The translations under genes and the position numbers were made by a program. A stretch of 64,000 bases of DNA, taken from positions 620,001 to 684,000 of the forward strand of contig CM065309.1 in the NCBI GenBank assembly GCA_033032175.1, in the 5' to 3' direction. The DNA comes from Saturnia japonica (taxonomy: Eukaryota > Arthropoda > Insecta > Lepidoptera > Saturniidae). Every line of letters begins with the position of its first letter. The stretch's first letter is position 1. The notes beneath the pieces are model-generated. The model was not told the origin of the DNA. It was given only the letters and a program-made list of their open reading frames with translations, and made no database searches. This document shows, one piece after another, positions 21,685-32,869 of the stretch.

Positions 21685-21880
21685 CTAGCGAACCCGTTGA
21701 CGCGATGCGTTGCTCTGCCGTTTTTGAGTCTATAGAAAATATTGATCCGATCGCTACCAAAGTTTACAGAAACAACCGCTAGGGCTAATATCAAGATTTG
21801 TTTGAAGTTTCATCAAAATCGCTCCAGCCGTTTTGGAGTCTATAGAGAACATAAAAACAAACATCGATTTTTATATATAA
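21685..21880 (-). mobile_element. Small Helitron-like element
   Basis: Plus-strand start A|CTAGCGAACCCGTTGACGCG gives a minus-strand CTAG|T 3' end. The other end reads TTATATATAAAAATCGATG on the minus strand, close to a usual Helitron start, and abuts a (GAA)n tract (21881-21896). The phrase 'gttttggagtctatag' occurs twice inside, about 115 bases apart. Non-coding. Confidence 0.55.
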
Positions 21881-21944
21881 GAAGAAGAAGAAGAAAGATA
21901 CATTGTAAAAGAATATAGGTATATGGAAATAAGTATTACTAAGC

Positions 21945-22190
21945 ATAGTGTTCCTAAGCGCAACTGCTATGCTCTAGGTCCTGGGTTCGATTCCCAGGTC
22001 GAGCAAAGTGTTATTGGGTTTTTCTATGAAATTCTTAGTAGCAACTCGGAGTTTGGCTTTGTGGCTGATTAATGGCAGTGCGCCCTATTATATGGGACCA
22101 AAAAACATACCCAGCGAACTGTGGGTGTACATTAATACACCTCTGCCTAACCCTTCGGGGAAACAGGCGTTATGGTATGTTATGTTAGGG
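21945..22190 (+). mobile_element. tRNA-derived SINE, copy 2
   Basis: B box gggttcgattccc at 21983-21995 is a perfect consensus. The body matches copy 1 at 10480-10705 ('aagtgttattgggttttt', 'agcaactcggagtttggc', 'gaactgtgggtgtacattaa', 'acctctgcctaacccttcgg', 'atggtatgttatgtt'). The frame through it has no stop for 68 codons but is SINE sequence. Confidence 0.7.
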
Positions 22191-22279
22191 GCAAGTTCTT
22201 TCTCTACCGCGTAATAAATATTATAAATATAACAACGATAGACACTTTTTGGAAAATGAAGAATAATCTAAAAAAAAAA

Positions 22280-22335
22280 ACCATTTTTAACAAAAACCAC
22301 TAACTTCAATGATTTTAAGGTATCCCCTTTCCAAC
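22280..22335 (-). repeat. Family J fragment
   Basis: 'aaccactaacttcaatgatt' and 'aaggtatcccctttccaac' are reverse-complement pieces of family J. Confidence 0.4.
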
Positions 22336-22358
22336 GAAAAAATATGCTTACATCATGT

Positions 22359-22729
22359 TCTATTCAAAAAATTTAAGTGTCTGTTTGTAATGTCAAAAGA
22401 GCATCTTTGTACTAAATGCATATGAAAGTATATACGGTACTTATACTATAACAAAAAATACAATTTTTAAATTTTTTGTCTGCCTGTGCATTTGTTCCGG
22501 TTAATCTCCGAAACGGCTGGACTGATTTTGACTGTACTTTCACTGGCAAATAGCTAATAATATAAAATATAGGCTACTTTTATTTAAAAAAATTGGGTTC
22601 CAAGTAAATAAAATAATAAGTGATTTATCTTTAAAACAATCGGCAGGCGTTCGGGCAGGAGGAAGCGGGGTCGCCATAGTACCGATGACATTCTGTAGAT
22701 GACGCGACAGGAGCCCCGAGCACAGCAAG
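22359..22729 (+). mobile_element. Helitron-like family A, copy 4 (first of a tandem pair)
   Basis: Starts TCTATTCAAAAAATTTAAGTG and carries 'tgtctgtttgtaatgtcaaa', 'gcatatgaaagtatatacg', 'aatctccgaaacggctggac' and 'ctttcactggcaaatagc'. The 3' end is a decayed 'gagccccgagcacagcaag|t' (CTAG changed to CAAG). The second unit follows at once in the same orientation. Confidence 0.6.
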
Positions 22730-22953
22730 TAATGGAAAAGGAAATCATTTTTAAAATTGTATATCTGTCCGTCTGTTTGTTCCGCGTAATCACCGAAATG
22801 GTTGGGCCGATTGTAAAGGGACTTTCATTGGCAAATAGTTGATGTTATAAGGAATAAGTTAGGCTACTTTTATATTAGAAAAATAAAGTGATCTAAAGTA
22901 AAGCTGTCGCTGCATACGAAATTCCACGCAGATGAAGTCGCAGGCATAGCTAG
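22730..22953 (+). mobile_element. Helitron-like element, related subfamily (second of the pair)
   Basis: Contains 'tatctgtccgtctgtttgtt', 'aatcaccgaaatggttgggc', 'ctttcattggcaaatagttg' and ends 'gaagtcgcaggcatagCTAG|T'. The region before CTAG differs from family A ('gaaattccacgcagatgaag'), so it is a related subfamily joined head to tail, lacking its own 5' start. Confidence 0.6.
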
Positions 22954-23489
22954 TCTTAACAATAAAACAAGGAATTTACCTAAGCTTAAAAAATCATCAT
23001 TACATACCTATGGAAAAGTTTCAAATTCAAACAACTTTATGAAATATTTAGTCCCGTATACGTAAACGGAAAAGCTCAAAAGTTGTAATGTCTAAATACC
23101 TAAACCAAATGAAGCCAAGCGTAAAACCGCTTACATAACCCAGGCTGGCGGAGTTGGATAAATTAAATTACCGCGTTTGACTAGCAGACGCCGGGACTCT
23201 GAAAGGGCTAGTTATGTTGAATTAGGTTTTTCATATGTACGTGTTCGGTTAAATAGCGCGTTGTTCGAATCACGTATTACAACTAAATACATATATGCAA
23301 TCGTATACAGGATATTTAGATCAGTTAGTATATTTTATACATTCTACCTATTTACTATCTCATAGCTTTTTACGTACTAAGGGCAGTTCAACTGATAAAA
23401 TACCACCACCTTAAAGAAGATAGCAGGGGTAGAAGGGGTGGCAGAGCTGTTTTACCAGACTGAGTCGCTACCACCATGGATATCGTGAG

Positions 23490-23660
23490 AAGTCCGTCAT
23501 AGTGACTCGCTTTTACGTGCCGCGTTTTGGGATTTATCCAGTTAAATTAATACAGGCCAGAATGAGAGCGGTGACCGTCGATGGATTACGATCTCTCGAT
23601 GGTTGCCGTTGTGTTAGGATTGTACTGTGCTTACTATTAGGGACAGTACCGACAATTAGC
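23490..23660 (+). repeat. LINE 3' region fragment
   Basis: 'ggtgaccgtcgatggattac', 'atctctcgatggttgccgtt' and 'gtgttaggattgtactgtgc' are nearly the same as 49950-50030, the untranslated tail of the CR1-like LINE. 'gtccgtcatagtgactcgct' recurs inverted at 13455-13510. Non-coding here. Confidence 0.55.
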
Positions 23661-23817
23661 CGTGTTACTATTAAAATAAAATGTGTTGTGTTCTTGCGAT
23701 GAATAGCGTTTCCAGAGCGTTTTGGGGTAGGAGGTTCAAAGTCTGTAACATGCTAGAGGAAGACCTTGATTATTTCCCTCCTTAATTATTAAAAAAAAAA
23801 ATTGTTCAAGGTTTCAT

Positions 23818-23899
23818 ATATTATACTTTCATATGCATTTAGTAAAAATCTGTTCTGACATTACAAACAGACACTTCAATTTTAATATTTGTTTAGATA
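23818..23899 (-). repeat. Family A 5'-end fragment
   Basis: 'actttcatatgcatttagta' and 'acaaacagacacttcaattt' followed by 'tttagata', the outer 80 bp of family A without the rest. Confidence 0.6.
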
Positions 23900-24114
23900 T
23901 AGTATGTGTATAGTGTGTATTTGTTATTGCGTAGACATATATTTTCTTGCATGTAAATAAATAAAATTTTGTAACTTGGTGTTGGTAGGTCTCCTGCAAT
24001 ACAGGATTTATATCGTAGTGCGGGGACTTACGGTTTATTGTATTGCCTTGTAATGTTAATTTGGTTATAAAAATATTTGAATCTTTTTTAAACTATATTT
24101 TAAAATAATAGAAA

Positions 24115-24330
24115 GAACGGTACAGTTCACGTACAACGTTGATCGTTGGTGATTGATTTTGTACTGAAATGCCTCTACACGTCTCCTTTAAAGAAACGAA
24201 TATCGTTGGAAGGAGTGAAACATTTCATGCGAAACTACTCCACATCCGCACGGCACGGCAAAATTAAGAACCGCGTAGATGTTGCTTCGTAGACCAGTCT
24301 ATAGTCAAAGGAAAATGATTGAACTGTTTC
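24115..24330 (-). repeat. Possible CR1-like LINE remnant, very decayed
   Basis: 'gaaactactccacatccgca' and 'cggcacggcaaaattaaga' vaguely follow the order of landmarks in the minus-strand LINE tails at 11850 and 46775. Too decayed to align by eye with confidence. Confidence 0.25.
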
Positions 24331-25634
24331 ATAATTTATGGATTAATACACGAATTACTATTTACTTTGTTACTTTAGATTAATTTAATCTGTAACAAAG
24401 AGGAAAGGTAGTTAGTTAGCAGATGCGTCTTCCCAAATCCAAATTCAAAGCAGATTTGAAGCAATTTTCAGCTAACTCGACCGCTACCAACGTAAGTCTC
24501 CGGACCGTGGCTGTACAGAAGTTACTAGATATACTTGCAAGACTGTCTTTAAGTTAGATTACACAATCCTCACCGAGACAGGAGATGAGCATCCACGAGT
24601 GCGAAAGGGAAAACAAATCGATTTATCTCAACGTTGATGTAGTTGTTTGTGGATGATGAATTGTGACATAGTAAAGCACTTTGCGGCACGCTCTCACTAA
24701 ATATTCTTAGTGTTTGGATAATTTACACTATATTTAATTATTCCTTGGTGTAATGTGACTTAGGGAAGACGAGATTAATTGCTTTCATCTTTGTTTAATA
24801 TTATATAGTATGTGTCATCTACGTTATCTAAGTTAGGTAGTTTTGGTGACGCCGGGAATTCAAGCCGCGTTGCGATTGCTTTGTTAAAAAATAACAAAAT
24901 TATAATTAGACCATGTTACCTACCATTATATTTAAAAAAAGTTAATATGTTATTAACATTTTAAATGTAATTGAACTTTGTGGCAATTAAAACAAAGGAG
25001 AAAGCACTTTAACTTATATAAGTCATAATTAAGTGTTTATATGTATATATATGAGGATGATATATGTGTTTCACACAAATTCTTACTCAAAAATGAGGTT
25101 CAGTTCTTAGTCCATTGTCCCTGTTGAGTGTTCTCTAGTTATAATATTTAAAGGCATCTTTTAATATGATATTAATATTAATGTTACAGAAAAAAATACA
25201 CCTTCTAGTAAATCCATATATTTGTCATATAGATATCTTTTTTATTACATATTTTCTTATTCCTTGCCATCAAAGACGAACTAAATCACATTTTAGTTTT
25301 TAATTTACTTATATATTATATTCCTTTTTTTCAAGGCGTATTCCAAACAGTTTTTCTTTCTTTCTAGATAGTTTTGCTTTTAACCCTTGTGATTACGTCG
25401 GCCTAGTTTTTCACAGATTTTATTTCTATCATTCAAGTTGTATAAGTAAGTACCTTAAATATTTTGGAAGCATGTTCTTAAATTTTTTATATCTAACAGG
25501 TGCCCCAGTCGCCCTTTTGTGATTAATTCTATATGCAATTCATGGCTATCAGTAACCAATTGTAAACAGGATTACCAGTAATGTTACTCGTTGTTAAATA
25601 GGTTGATGCATGTACACGTTGCCTGTCACAGCAT
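24331..25634. other. A+T-rich stretch, nothing recognised
   Basis: No exon, RNA gene or repeat landmark seen. Several short A+T-rich frames judged to be chance. Confidence 0.4.
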
Positions 25635-25639
25635 TTGAA

Positions 25640-26060
25640 TCCCTACACAACTGTGGTCGTACTGTCTATAAAGAAGGATGGTTTCATGAAGATATTTCCT
25701 AATACACTCTTCTCCTTTTATAACAGAACCACACGCGCTGCACTCCGGAGATACAGCTTTACGGTAATCTCCATCTCAGAACCTACAAAGAAGTTATCTA
25801 CGTCATATTTTTGCCGTACTGAGAAGCTGTGGAACTTTCTCCCATCATGCAACATCAGGTTCTTCAAATAAAACGTGAAGAGACATTTAACCCCTTACTT
25901 CCTTTGGATGGCGAATTCGCCAATTTCACGTACATTTCTGTTATGTAAGGGAGCCAATAAATAAGAAAGTCAGCATATCAGTCACGACTAGCAATGGATT
26001 AGTTGTCGCTGATGTTGTTGGATTACAATATGCTTACTATAAGATACAGTACAGTAACTT
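25640..26060 (+). pseudogene. CR1/Jockey-like LINE tail (remnant)
   Basis: An open frame ending at 25871 carries FYNRTTRAALRRYSFTVISI and YFCRTEKLWNFLPSCNIRF, matching block by block the copy at 48885-49252. After its stop, 'acgtgaagagacatttaacc', 'gatgttgttggattacaata' and 'actataagatacagtac' correspond to the LINE's untranslated tail. The reverse-transcriptase core is absent, so it is a dead 5'-truncated copy. Confidence 0.6.
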
Positions 26061-26269
26061 TGTCGTGCTCCTATAAAACTGTTTTTGAATAGACTCTTGA
26101 ACGCACTGTTCCAAAAATGCGAGTCGATCAATTGTTTCGTTTTCTTTAACGCCAATGTTACTTCCATTTTGCTTTCACAGAGGGCTGGTAATATAGGGAA
26201 CTTAATGCACCGTGATCGTGCTTTTTAATTATATAAAATAATAAAGCTGAAATGATTTTTTATTTGCTT

Positions 26270-26345
26270 CTTTAAACACGCTAATCTTTGAAACTACCAG
26301 TCGGATTCGAAAAAATCTTTTTGTATATGATAGCCAGATTCGAAT
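26270..26345 (+). repeat. Family E fragment
   Basis: 'tctttgaaactaccagtcgg' and 'tcgaaaaaatctttttg' match the unit of family E, without the tail. Confidence 0.35.
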
Positions 26346-27630
26346 AGTATAAGTTATACAGCTACAACTCTCAGCTAACCTTAAATATTGGTTTTTGTAT
26401 AGTAAGTCGGAAGTGAAAGCCTTCCCGAACTGCTTTATCCGCGTGCGCTGGCGTATTGGTTAATGATATGTAAATATAATGTTCTAAAAAATATTGGCCC
26501 TTAGTATGTCTAAAGAAAAAATCCGCGATAGCATATACGTATCTCTTAAGCATAAGCCCTAATAAGGTATATAGCTAAATTTTTTTTTTAAGATATAAAA
26601 TTGATTTATAAGCATTATTTTTAGGAATGACATATTAATACTTACTAATAAAAGTTACTTTATCATAAGGACAATTTTATGAAGTTATACTTTGCCCTTT
26701 ATATCATATTATTTGAACATATACTTTAGGAGATAATGCAAAATTATAATAATTTATACTTGCGGGAAGTGAGATAATACATTATAAGGAATATATATAT
26801 TATTGCAATGTAGTACGTTCTTCCAGTGTATATAAAGTGATTAATGTAATAGTATATCAATTACTGTTGTCAGGTGCAACTTGGTTTTTGCGGGAACTCA
26901 AGAGGGGATCCTTAATGGTTCTCGAGATGTCCGGGACGGAGGGAGATCTGTATGCGCCTTCTGTATGCTTCGTGAAGATTGATTGAGACCTCAGTTTATG
27001 AGTAACTATAAACATAATTATATTCACCGTAAACTATTTGAGGTATCGGTTATTCGAATAGTTTATTCTATTAGTTTCTAGGGTACTAATTTAAATTCTT
27101 TGTCTGAATGTGTCTGAAATTGGTTTTCGATATATGTTTTTTAGGGATAGTATTTGATTTTTATTGATCACAAATCTATAATCGAAAAAAAAAAAATAGA
27201 ATGCAATTATATTTCTGGTGGGATGTATTTTGTAAAACTGTTCCTGTATCTGTTTGTTTGTGTTATAGGATAAAATAGACCTCAACGTTAAAATAGATGC
27301 GCACTTTATGATTTGAATTATCATAGAAATAATTCAAAAATATCGCAGTACAGAGCGAGTAGTACAATCGACAAGTTACTTTTTTATCGTTGTAATCATT
27401 GAAAACATTAAGTACACAAATTCACTTCACTAATTTCAAAATAAAAAATGTTAAAAGTTTAAAAACACTACATATATACCAGATGATGCTTAGATTTGAA
27501 GGTTCAACTACTAACTATAACTGCTTGAGAACTCTGAAAGGGACTCGTTATTTATGCAACGCTATTTTATTTTCAACTGGCGCGAACTACCAGTATAAAT
27601 AATGTATTCTGTGGCGCGAACTTTTTTTTT
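26346..27630. other. No supported gene
   Basis: A+T-rich DNA. A GC-richer patch at 26880-26985 ('gggatccttaatggttctcg', 'gtccgggacggagggagatc') is not identified. Confidence 0.35.
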
Positions 27631-28008
27631 CGATCTGATCTTACTGTTAGCCTGAGGGGTCCTATCTAAAAATAGAGCCGCTGATGGGTTTTGCAGTTTT
27701 ACTGGGCTTGGGGGCGAGCGCTTAAGGCACTGAGCCGCGAAAGCGTGAGCAACTGGCGCGCAAGGGTGCCAAAGTGGCCGGACCTCGGCTTAGGCTGTTG
27801 CCGCGATTGTAAAGAAGTCGCGATCTGACTAATTCCCTATCCGTAAAATCCGAGCTAAACTAACATATACATATATACATGTCCTGCCTCCTGGTAGGAA
27901 GGAAGGAACCTGTGTATATTTATTTAGTGATCGGAAATATGGTCTACATTAACTAGCGTAAAAAAGAAAAAATAAGGTTCCTTACAGAACCTGTGTACCT
28001 ATGGTGCG
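27631..28008 (+). repeat. Family G long repeat, copy 1 (GC-rich)
   Basis: About 378 bp: 'gatctgatcttactgttagc', 'gagccgctgatgggttttgc', 'gcgagcgcttaaggcactga', 'gcgcaagggtgccaaagtgg', 'ggctgttgccgcgattgtaa', 'atatacatatatacatgtcc' and a small hairpin aggttc-cttaca-gaacct near the end. The inverted copy at 45645-46003 matches over its whole length. No coding frame survives in either. Its GC-rich middle contrasts with the surroundings. Confidence 0.7.
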
Positions 28009-28930
28009 AATTTAGTTACAATAGCGCAACTGTACTATTAACCGGAATCAGTAAAATTTCTTTATTTATTAATTAGTTCTTATTTTATAGATTCACTTAT
28101 ATTTTTACAGGCATATATAAATTTAATTAGTGTCAATTAATGGGCCTTCTGAGATAGAGTAGACTTCGCAGCATTATTCTGGAAACTAAGCGCCAACAAG
28201 TTAGTTACGATCTTCTCCCTGATGTACTAACAACGTCAAGTTTGGAACATAGGGTTATATAATAACTTAGACGACAGAGTAAAAGTGGAGTTTCTGTTTC
28301 AATTACTTTTATGAAGTTTATGCATCAATTAAATGCAGATTAGGATAAAAAAAAAACCGCTTAAATTAGACTTTATTCAACGATCTAGATTTATGATACT
28401 CCAAGTAATTAATTTCATTTATAAATTAAATTTATAATAAGGTTATCTAGTGGGAAACAGAACTACAGTTTTCTTAGTGTTTGCCAGATACTTTGTTTTT
28501 ATTGTTTTCTCTAAATGTTTTTCTTATTTATAATTTATAGGTAGTTAAAGCTTTTGGGCCCAAATCGCCCCAACTTAAAATACTTTAATGAGTGTGGGTG
28601 GTGTATTCTTTTATTTTGGTACGTTTACTACAAAAATATAACTATTAGACTCGAGTATATGATTACTTTCTTTGGAACTTGAGTTCCGATGAACTGAAAT
28701 AGGAGTCCACGTATTTCATATTTATCTTGACCCAGTTTTCGTTAGTGGAATAAATTTAACACTACTGCCACTGCGAATCACAGTTAGTGTACAAATAAAA
28801 TGTGACTAATATGGCATAATTCTTATTTAAATATGTAATGAATTTACGAATAATAATATATACCACATAGCCATTTATTCATAAGTAAATAAATTAATGT
28901 ATTGACATGTATCTAGGTAGGAGAAACATT
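28009..28930. other. No supported gene
   Basis: A+T-rich unique-looking DNA; no exon or repeat recognised. Confidence 0.4.
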
Positions 28931-28934
28931 ATAA

Positions 28935-29410
28935 ATTGAGAGTTGCTAGTCCTCTAAGGTTAACAGATAGTCAGATCTAAAAAAAACAGCGACAATTACG
29001 TTTCAGACCGTACAGCGGGCGGAAGCTATGTCAGACCACTTATAAATTTATTAGTTTTTTTTACATACTATTTATATTGAGTAATTATTATTTGTTATAC
29101 TATATATTGTATGCTGCAAAAGAAAAAGATAAACCCGAATGAGTTTCTTACAGGTTCTTCTCGATGACTGGGATATTTTCCGAAGTGGCAGTAATGTTTT
29201 GACGTTCATAAGTGCCTTCTTAGGGTCTAAATTGAATAAGGAATTTTTTGATTTTCATTTTATATTATTATCAAAGATACGAAAAACCGGTAACAGTAAC
29301 GTTTCAGACGTGCCGTCCGCGTCCCTGTTTGCAATGCTCCCCGGAATTCGGATGACTCCCCACGGAACGATTCGTATGAATCAATAGGTTAGACACCGAG
29401 ACATTGAGCG
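28935..29410 (+). repeat. Family G-related fragments
   Basis: 'gttaacagatagtcagatct' with an A-run (28960 on), 'cagcgacaattacgtttcag' and, after a spacer, 'aaccggtaacagtaacgttt' with 'cgtttcagacgtgccgtccg' and 'cacggaacgattcgtatgaa'. The last phrase resembles 'cgggcatgatccgtatgatt' at 32720. A decayed repeat, non-coding. Confidence 0.4.
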
Positions 29411-29689
29411 AGTGTGTACTTCGTATATATCATTATTGAATATATATTCGAGGTTACGTATTTATTAATTTTAGAGAAAAATAATTACATCAAAGTGAGT
29501 AAGTTTTACACACTGATTATGCTCATTGCAGTTTACTTGACTTCAATCATCCGTAAATTCACTTAAAATTGTATTAACTGTAAACAATACAAAATTACTG
29601 TATAAAATATTAATAGAACCGATCGAATATCGCAAAGCAAGTCGCTTTTTCCGAACCGTTAGTAGTGTTTTGACAATTTTATGTGGCCT

Positions 29690-29910
29690 TCTTAGAACCT
29701 AAAGTGAATAAGCGGATGAGCCGTCCGTAATACCATAGGTATCACTAGCGCAATGCTGACCTTGAACTCCATTCCCAAGGAGCTCTGGAAACCCTTCATA
29801 CCTCAAGAATACAACACTAGGTTATTTGGCTGCGATCTTCTGTAGGAACGGATGTATTCCAGCAGTCGGAGTGCCCCAAGAGGAAAAAATCATTAAAAAA
29901 AATTGTGTAC
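29690..29910 (+). repeat. Family M interspersed repeat
   Basis: 'cgtccgtaataccataggta', 'aaggagctctggaaaccctt', 'ttatttggctgcgatcttct' and 'ccagcagtcggagtgcccca' match the order of landmarks in 20575-20800. Confidence 0.55.
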
Positions 29911-29964
29911 CTTAATTCACTTAAAACTACTTATTATTATTAATTAGTGCTTTTACTACTTGTA

Positions 29965-30317
29965 TTGTTTGCATCGAACCGCTTCAGCTCTGCAGAAACA
30001 GTGCCTCACTGAGCGTGTTCTACTGTCTCAATTGATAAGTTTTCTGAAGAAATGTTCAATTTAATTCTCTTCCTTCCATAACAGAACCATATGCGCAGGG
30101 CTTGGAAGTCACAGTTTTATGAAAAGGCTTAGCTTGGCTATACCGTGACGCTGTACAGTCTCCCTGCCAGTGTGCTCCATGCTTATTATGACATCGGATC
30201 TTTCAAGCGTATCGTAAAGATATCTTTACGCAGACTTGATAGCGACAACCATAGATGGATAGTCAATCTCTCACTAGTCACGGCTGTTTTCGAATCAACA
30301 GCGCGCTCCACGAAACT
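29965..30317 (+). pseudogene. CR1/Jockey-like LINE tail (remnant)
   Basis: 'gaaccgcttcagctctgcag', 'cactgagcgtgttctactgt', 'ccataacagaaccatatgcg', 'ttatgacatcggatctttca' and 'catagatggatagtcaatct' follow the LINE copy at 48900-50000 block by block. Frameshifts throughout. It forms the left flank of the tandem duplication at 30318. Confidence 0.6.
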
Positions 30318-30743
30318 TAGTTCTTTCACTTTGGAATGTTACTATAATATTTTTAATACATTGTGGTTCCGGATTGCACGGAGCAGAGCTTTCAATGATC
30401 TAATCTAGTATTTGGTACAGTTATATCCTTGGTTTTGGGATAGATAGAGAGAGAAAGATGAGGATAGATAGCAAAACAAATCTTATTATATTATGTGAGC
30501 AATTCTTGTATATATACAATGGTGGACGTATAGTTCTTTCACTTTGGAATGTTACTATAATATTTTTAATACATTGTGGTTCCGGATAGCACGGAGCAGA
30601 GCTTTTAATGACCTAATCTAGTATTTGGTACAGTTATATCCTTGGTTTTGGGATAGATAGAGAGAGAAAGATGAGGATAGATAGCAAAACAAATCTTATT
30701 ATATTAAGTGAGCAATTCTTGTATATATGCAATGGTGGACGTA
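30318..30743 (+). repeat. 213-bp tandem duplication across a transposon junction
   Basis: 30318-30530 and 30531-30743 are near-identical direct copies with a handful of differences (for example 'ccggattgcac' against 'ccggatagcac'). Each unit ends with the first 36-37 bases of a family N Helitron and then 'caatggtggacgta', the first 14 bases of the Tc1 element. The second copy continues into the full Tc1 element; the first stops. The duplication must therefore be younger than the Tc1 insertion. Confidence 0.9.
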
Positions 30744-32378
30744 TAATTAGAAACACTACCAACGGTCCTTGACATTATGTGAGATACTTCACCGCAATTG
30801 TTTTTATTTTCATATTAAACAATAAATAGGACAACAACATGTTCAACAATTTATCATTTATTAGAAAAACAATATAAATCCCATTACACAAGTGCAGTTT
30901 CAATATTATATTTCGGACAAACATTTAAATCAGTTTTAAGGTATGAACAATAATAGTCAACTAATTAGAAACAACAACAAAAAAGTATAACAAGCAATAT
31001 TTTTTGAATGTATTAGTAATTAGTATTGTTATTTACGAAATAGCTACTATCCACAACCTACCAATAAGCTATAATTAATGTTTAGTGGCGTATCTCTTAT
31101 TTTCAATAACAGTACTGCAACGACGTGGCATTGATTCAATCAATTTCATACATTTTTCTAGGGGGATTGAATTCCATGCTTCAACAAATGCTTCATATAG
31201 TTCATTTTGACTAGTATTAAGTTTGTTTGAGACTTTCTTTTTAACAATATACCAGAGATTTTCTATCGGGTTTAAATCCGGACTATTTGATGGCCAGTCT
31301 AAAACGGATATACGTTTTTCGCTAAGGAAACATTTGACGCTATTGACCATGTTTTTAGGGTCAATGTCATGCTGAAAGATCCAGGTTACAGGCAAATGAA
31401 CATCTGACTAGGGAATCACTGTGCTCTAAGATATTTTTGTATTGACATTGATCCATTGTACCTTCAAACTTCCGAACTGGTCCAACTCCACATCCGGAAA
31501 AACACCCCCAAACTTTAATGTTACCACCACCATGCTTACAGGACGTCTCACATAGAGCTTTCCATCGGAATTTACCATATTTATTTTTGTTTCATCTGAA
31601 AATAACACTTTTTTCCATGCTCGTACCGTCGAATCAACATATTATTTAGCGAATAATAATCGCTTTTCTCGGTGTTGCTTGGTAAGAAGCGGTACTTTTC
31701 AAGAGATTCTACCAAACAATTTTGCTTCCACTAATCTTCGGCGTATCAACCTTGACGAGATGTTTCTTGGGTCATCAGGCGAAAAAACTTCATTTTTAAT
31801 ATGGTTGGAGCTTTTACTTGGGTCTTTTTTAGCAACACGAACAATTGGCGTATCTTCTCTCGGACAGGTTTTTCTTGGCCGAGCCTTTCTAAGAACATTT
31901 TCAACAGTTCCATGTGTTTTATAATGATCAATTGCATTAATAACTTTCTTAACAGAACAATTTAAATGCTCAGATTTTCTTCTGTACGCCCACTTATGAT
32001 CTATATGTTACTTAACAATTATTTGCCTAGTTGACACGCCATAAATATTATTTTTGCCTATTTTGAACAAAATAAAATTCAGATTAAATTTTGAATTGCC
32101 GCCAAAATAATGGAAAAAGACAAGATTAAAATGTTTCTAATTAGGCGTCCAAGCGGCCAGTAACAGAAAATAAACTTCTACATGTGTAAGAATCATTTTG
32201 TAATTAAAAGTAAGATATGTTTTATATTTTATGCATTTAATGAGTTTTTTATTTAAGTGGCTATATTATTGCATGATTATAAATGATTGAATGTGTATAT
32301 TTTTTACGAACATTTGTACGTTGAAGTTATACTTTCTTTATTAATTAGAATGTGTTTCTAATTATATGACCACCACTG
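30730..32378 (-). mobile_element. Tc1-type transposon, decayed (1649 bp)
   Basis: The terminal inverted repeats begin 'caatggtggacgtataatta' on the left and, read inward from the right, 'cagtggtggtcatataatta'; they match over about 27 bp with a few differences. Flanks are TA-rich (tatat), consistent with TA target duplication though the left side has two extra bases. The minus strand carries a broken Tc1 transposase. Confidence 0.85.
31078..32000 (-). pseudogene. Tc1-type transposase (DD34E), broken by frameshifts and stops
   Basis: Three minus-strand segments in different frames. The first (about 31990-31690) includes HYKTHGTVENVLRKARPRKT, the end of the N-terminal DNA-binding region and linker. 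The second (31608-31450) has LFSDETKINMVNSDGKLYV, carrying the first catalytic Asp. The third (31395-31078) has WIFQHDIDPKNMVNSVKCFL, with the second Asp, and LDWPSNSPDLNPIENLWYIV with the catalytic Glu. From that Asp to the Glu there are 34 residues, so it is a DD34E Tc1-type enzyme. Internal stops follow 'NVNTKIS' and the N-terminal part is out of frame, so no functional protein is made. Confidence 0.85.
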
Positions 32379-32634
32379 TATATGTATTTGGTTTGTCGGA
32401 AACGGCTCCAACGATTTCGATGAAACTTTGCATTTAGATAATGTTTTACATTTCAAGTTTACCTAGATAGGTGTTTTTCTTTTTTTGTGTATAAGACACC
32501 TAGCACAGTTCGGTCGCCCAGATATTGATCTTACAGTGTACAACTTTAAGAGAATTATATAAAATCAATACTATCTTTTGGGACATATACAGGATGGTAA
32601 AATTATTATTATTACATCGAATATATAGGAGAAA

Positions 32635-32795
32635 CATTGAATGGGAGATAATATCACTCATTCTCAGAGAACGCCCCCACTCGTCGTAACTCTCAGTGGA
32701 ATGCAGAACAACTCCCACGGGCATGATCCGTATGATTCAATATGTTTCCCAGACACTGACCGACTCGACGCGAGACGGTATACTCAATAAGAGCT
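32635..32795. repeat. Repeat fragment related to 29290-29410
   Basis: 'cgggcatgatccgtatgatt' and 'agacactgaccgactcgacg' parallel 'cggaacgattcgtatgaatc' and 'agacaccgagacattgagcg' at 29360-29410. Non-coding. Confidence 0.4.
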
Positions 32796-32869
32796 ATATT
32801 AATAATTTCAGATACTATTTGTCATGCGTATCTGTTAAAATATTTATGTATACTAACTAGTATTGTAAA

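Larger units (their letters stand above)
30694..32528 (+). mobile_element. Helitron-like family N, split by a Tc1 insertion
   Basis: Left part A|TCTTATTATATTAAGTGAGC to 30729; right part from 32379 with 'ttggtttgtcggaaacggct', 'aactttgcatttagataat', 'cctagataggtgtttttct' and the hairpin region 'cacctagcacagttcggtcg'. Together the parts equal the 186-bp element at 12183-12368. The final bases are decayed. The 1.65-kb Tc1 element fills the gap. Confidence 0.8.

Noticed and set aside
31679..31924. 81-codon plus-strand open frame
   Set aside because: It lies antisense to the Tc1 transposase remnant and codes for nothing recognisable.
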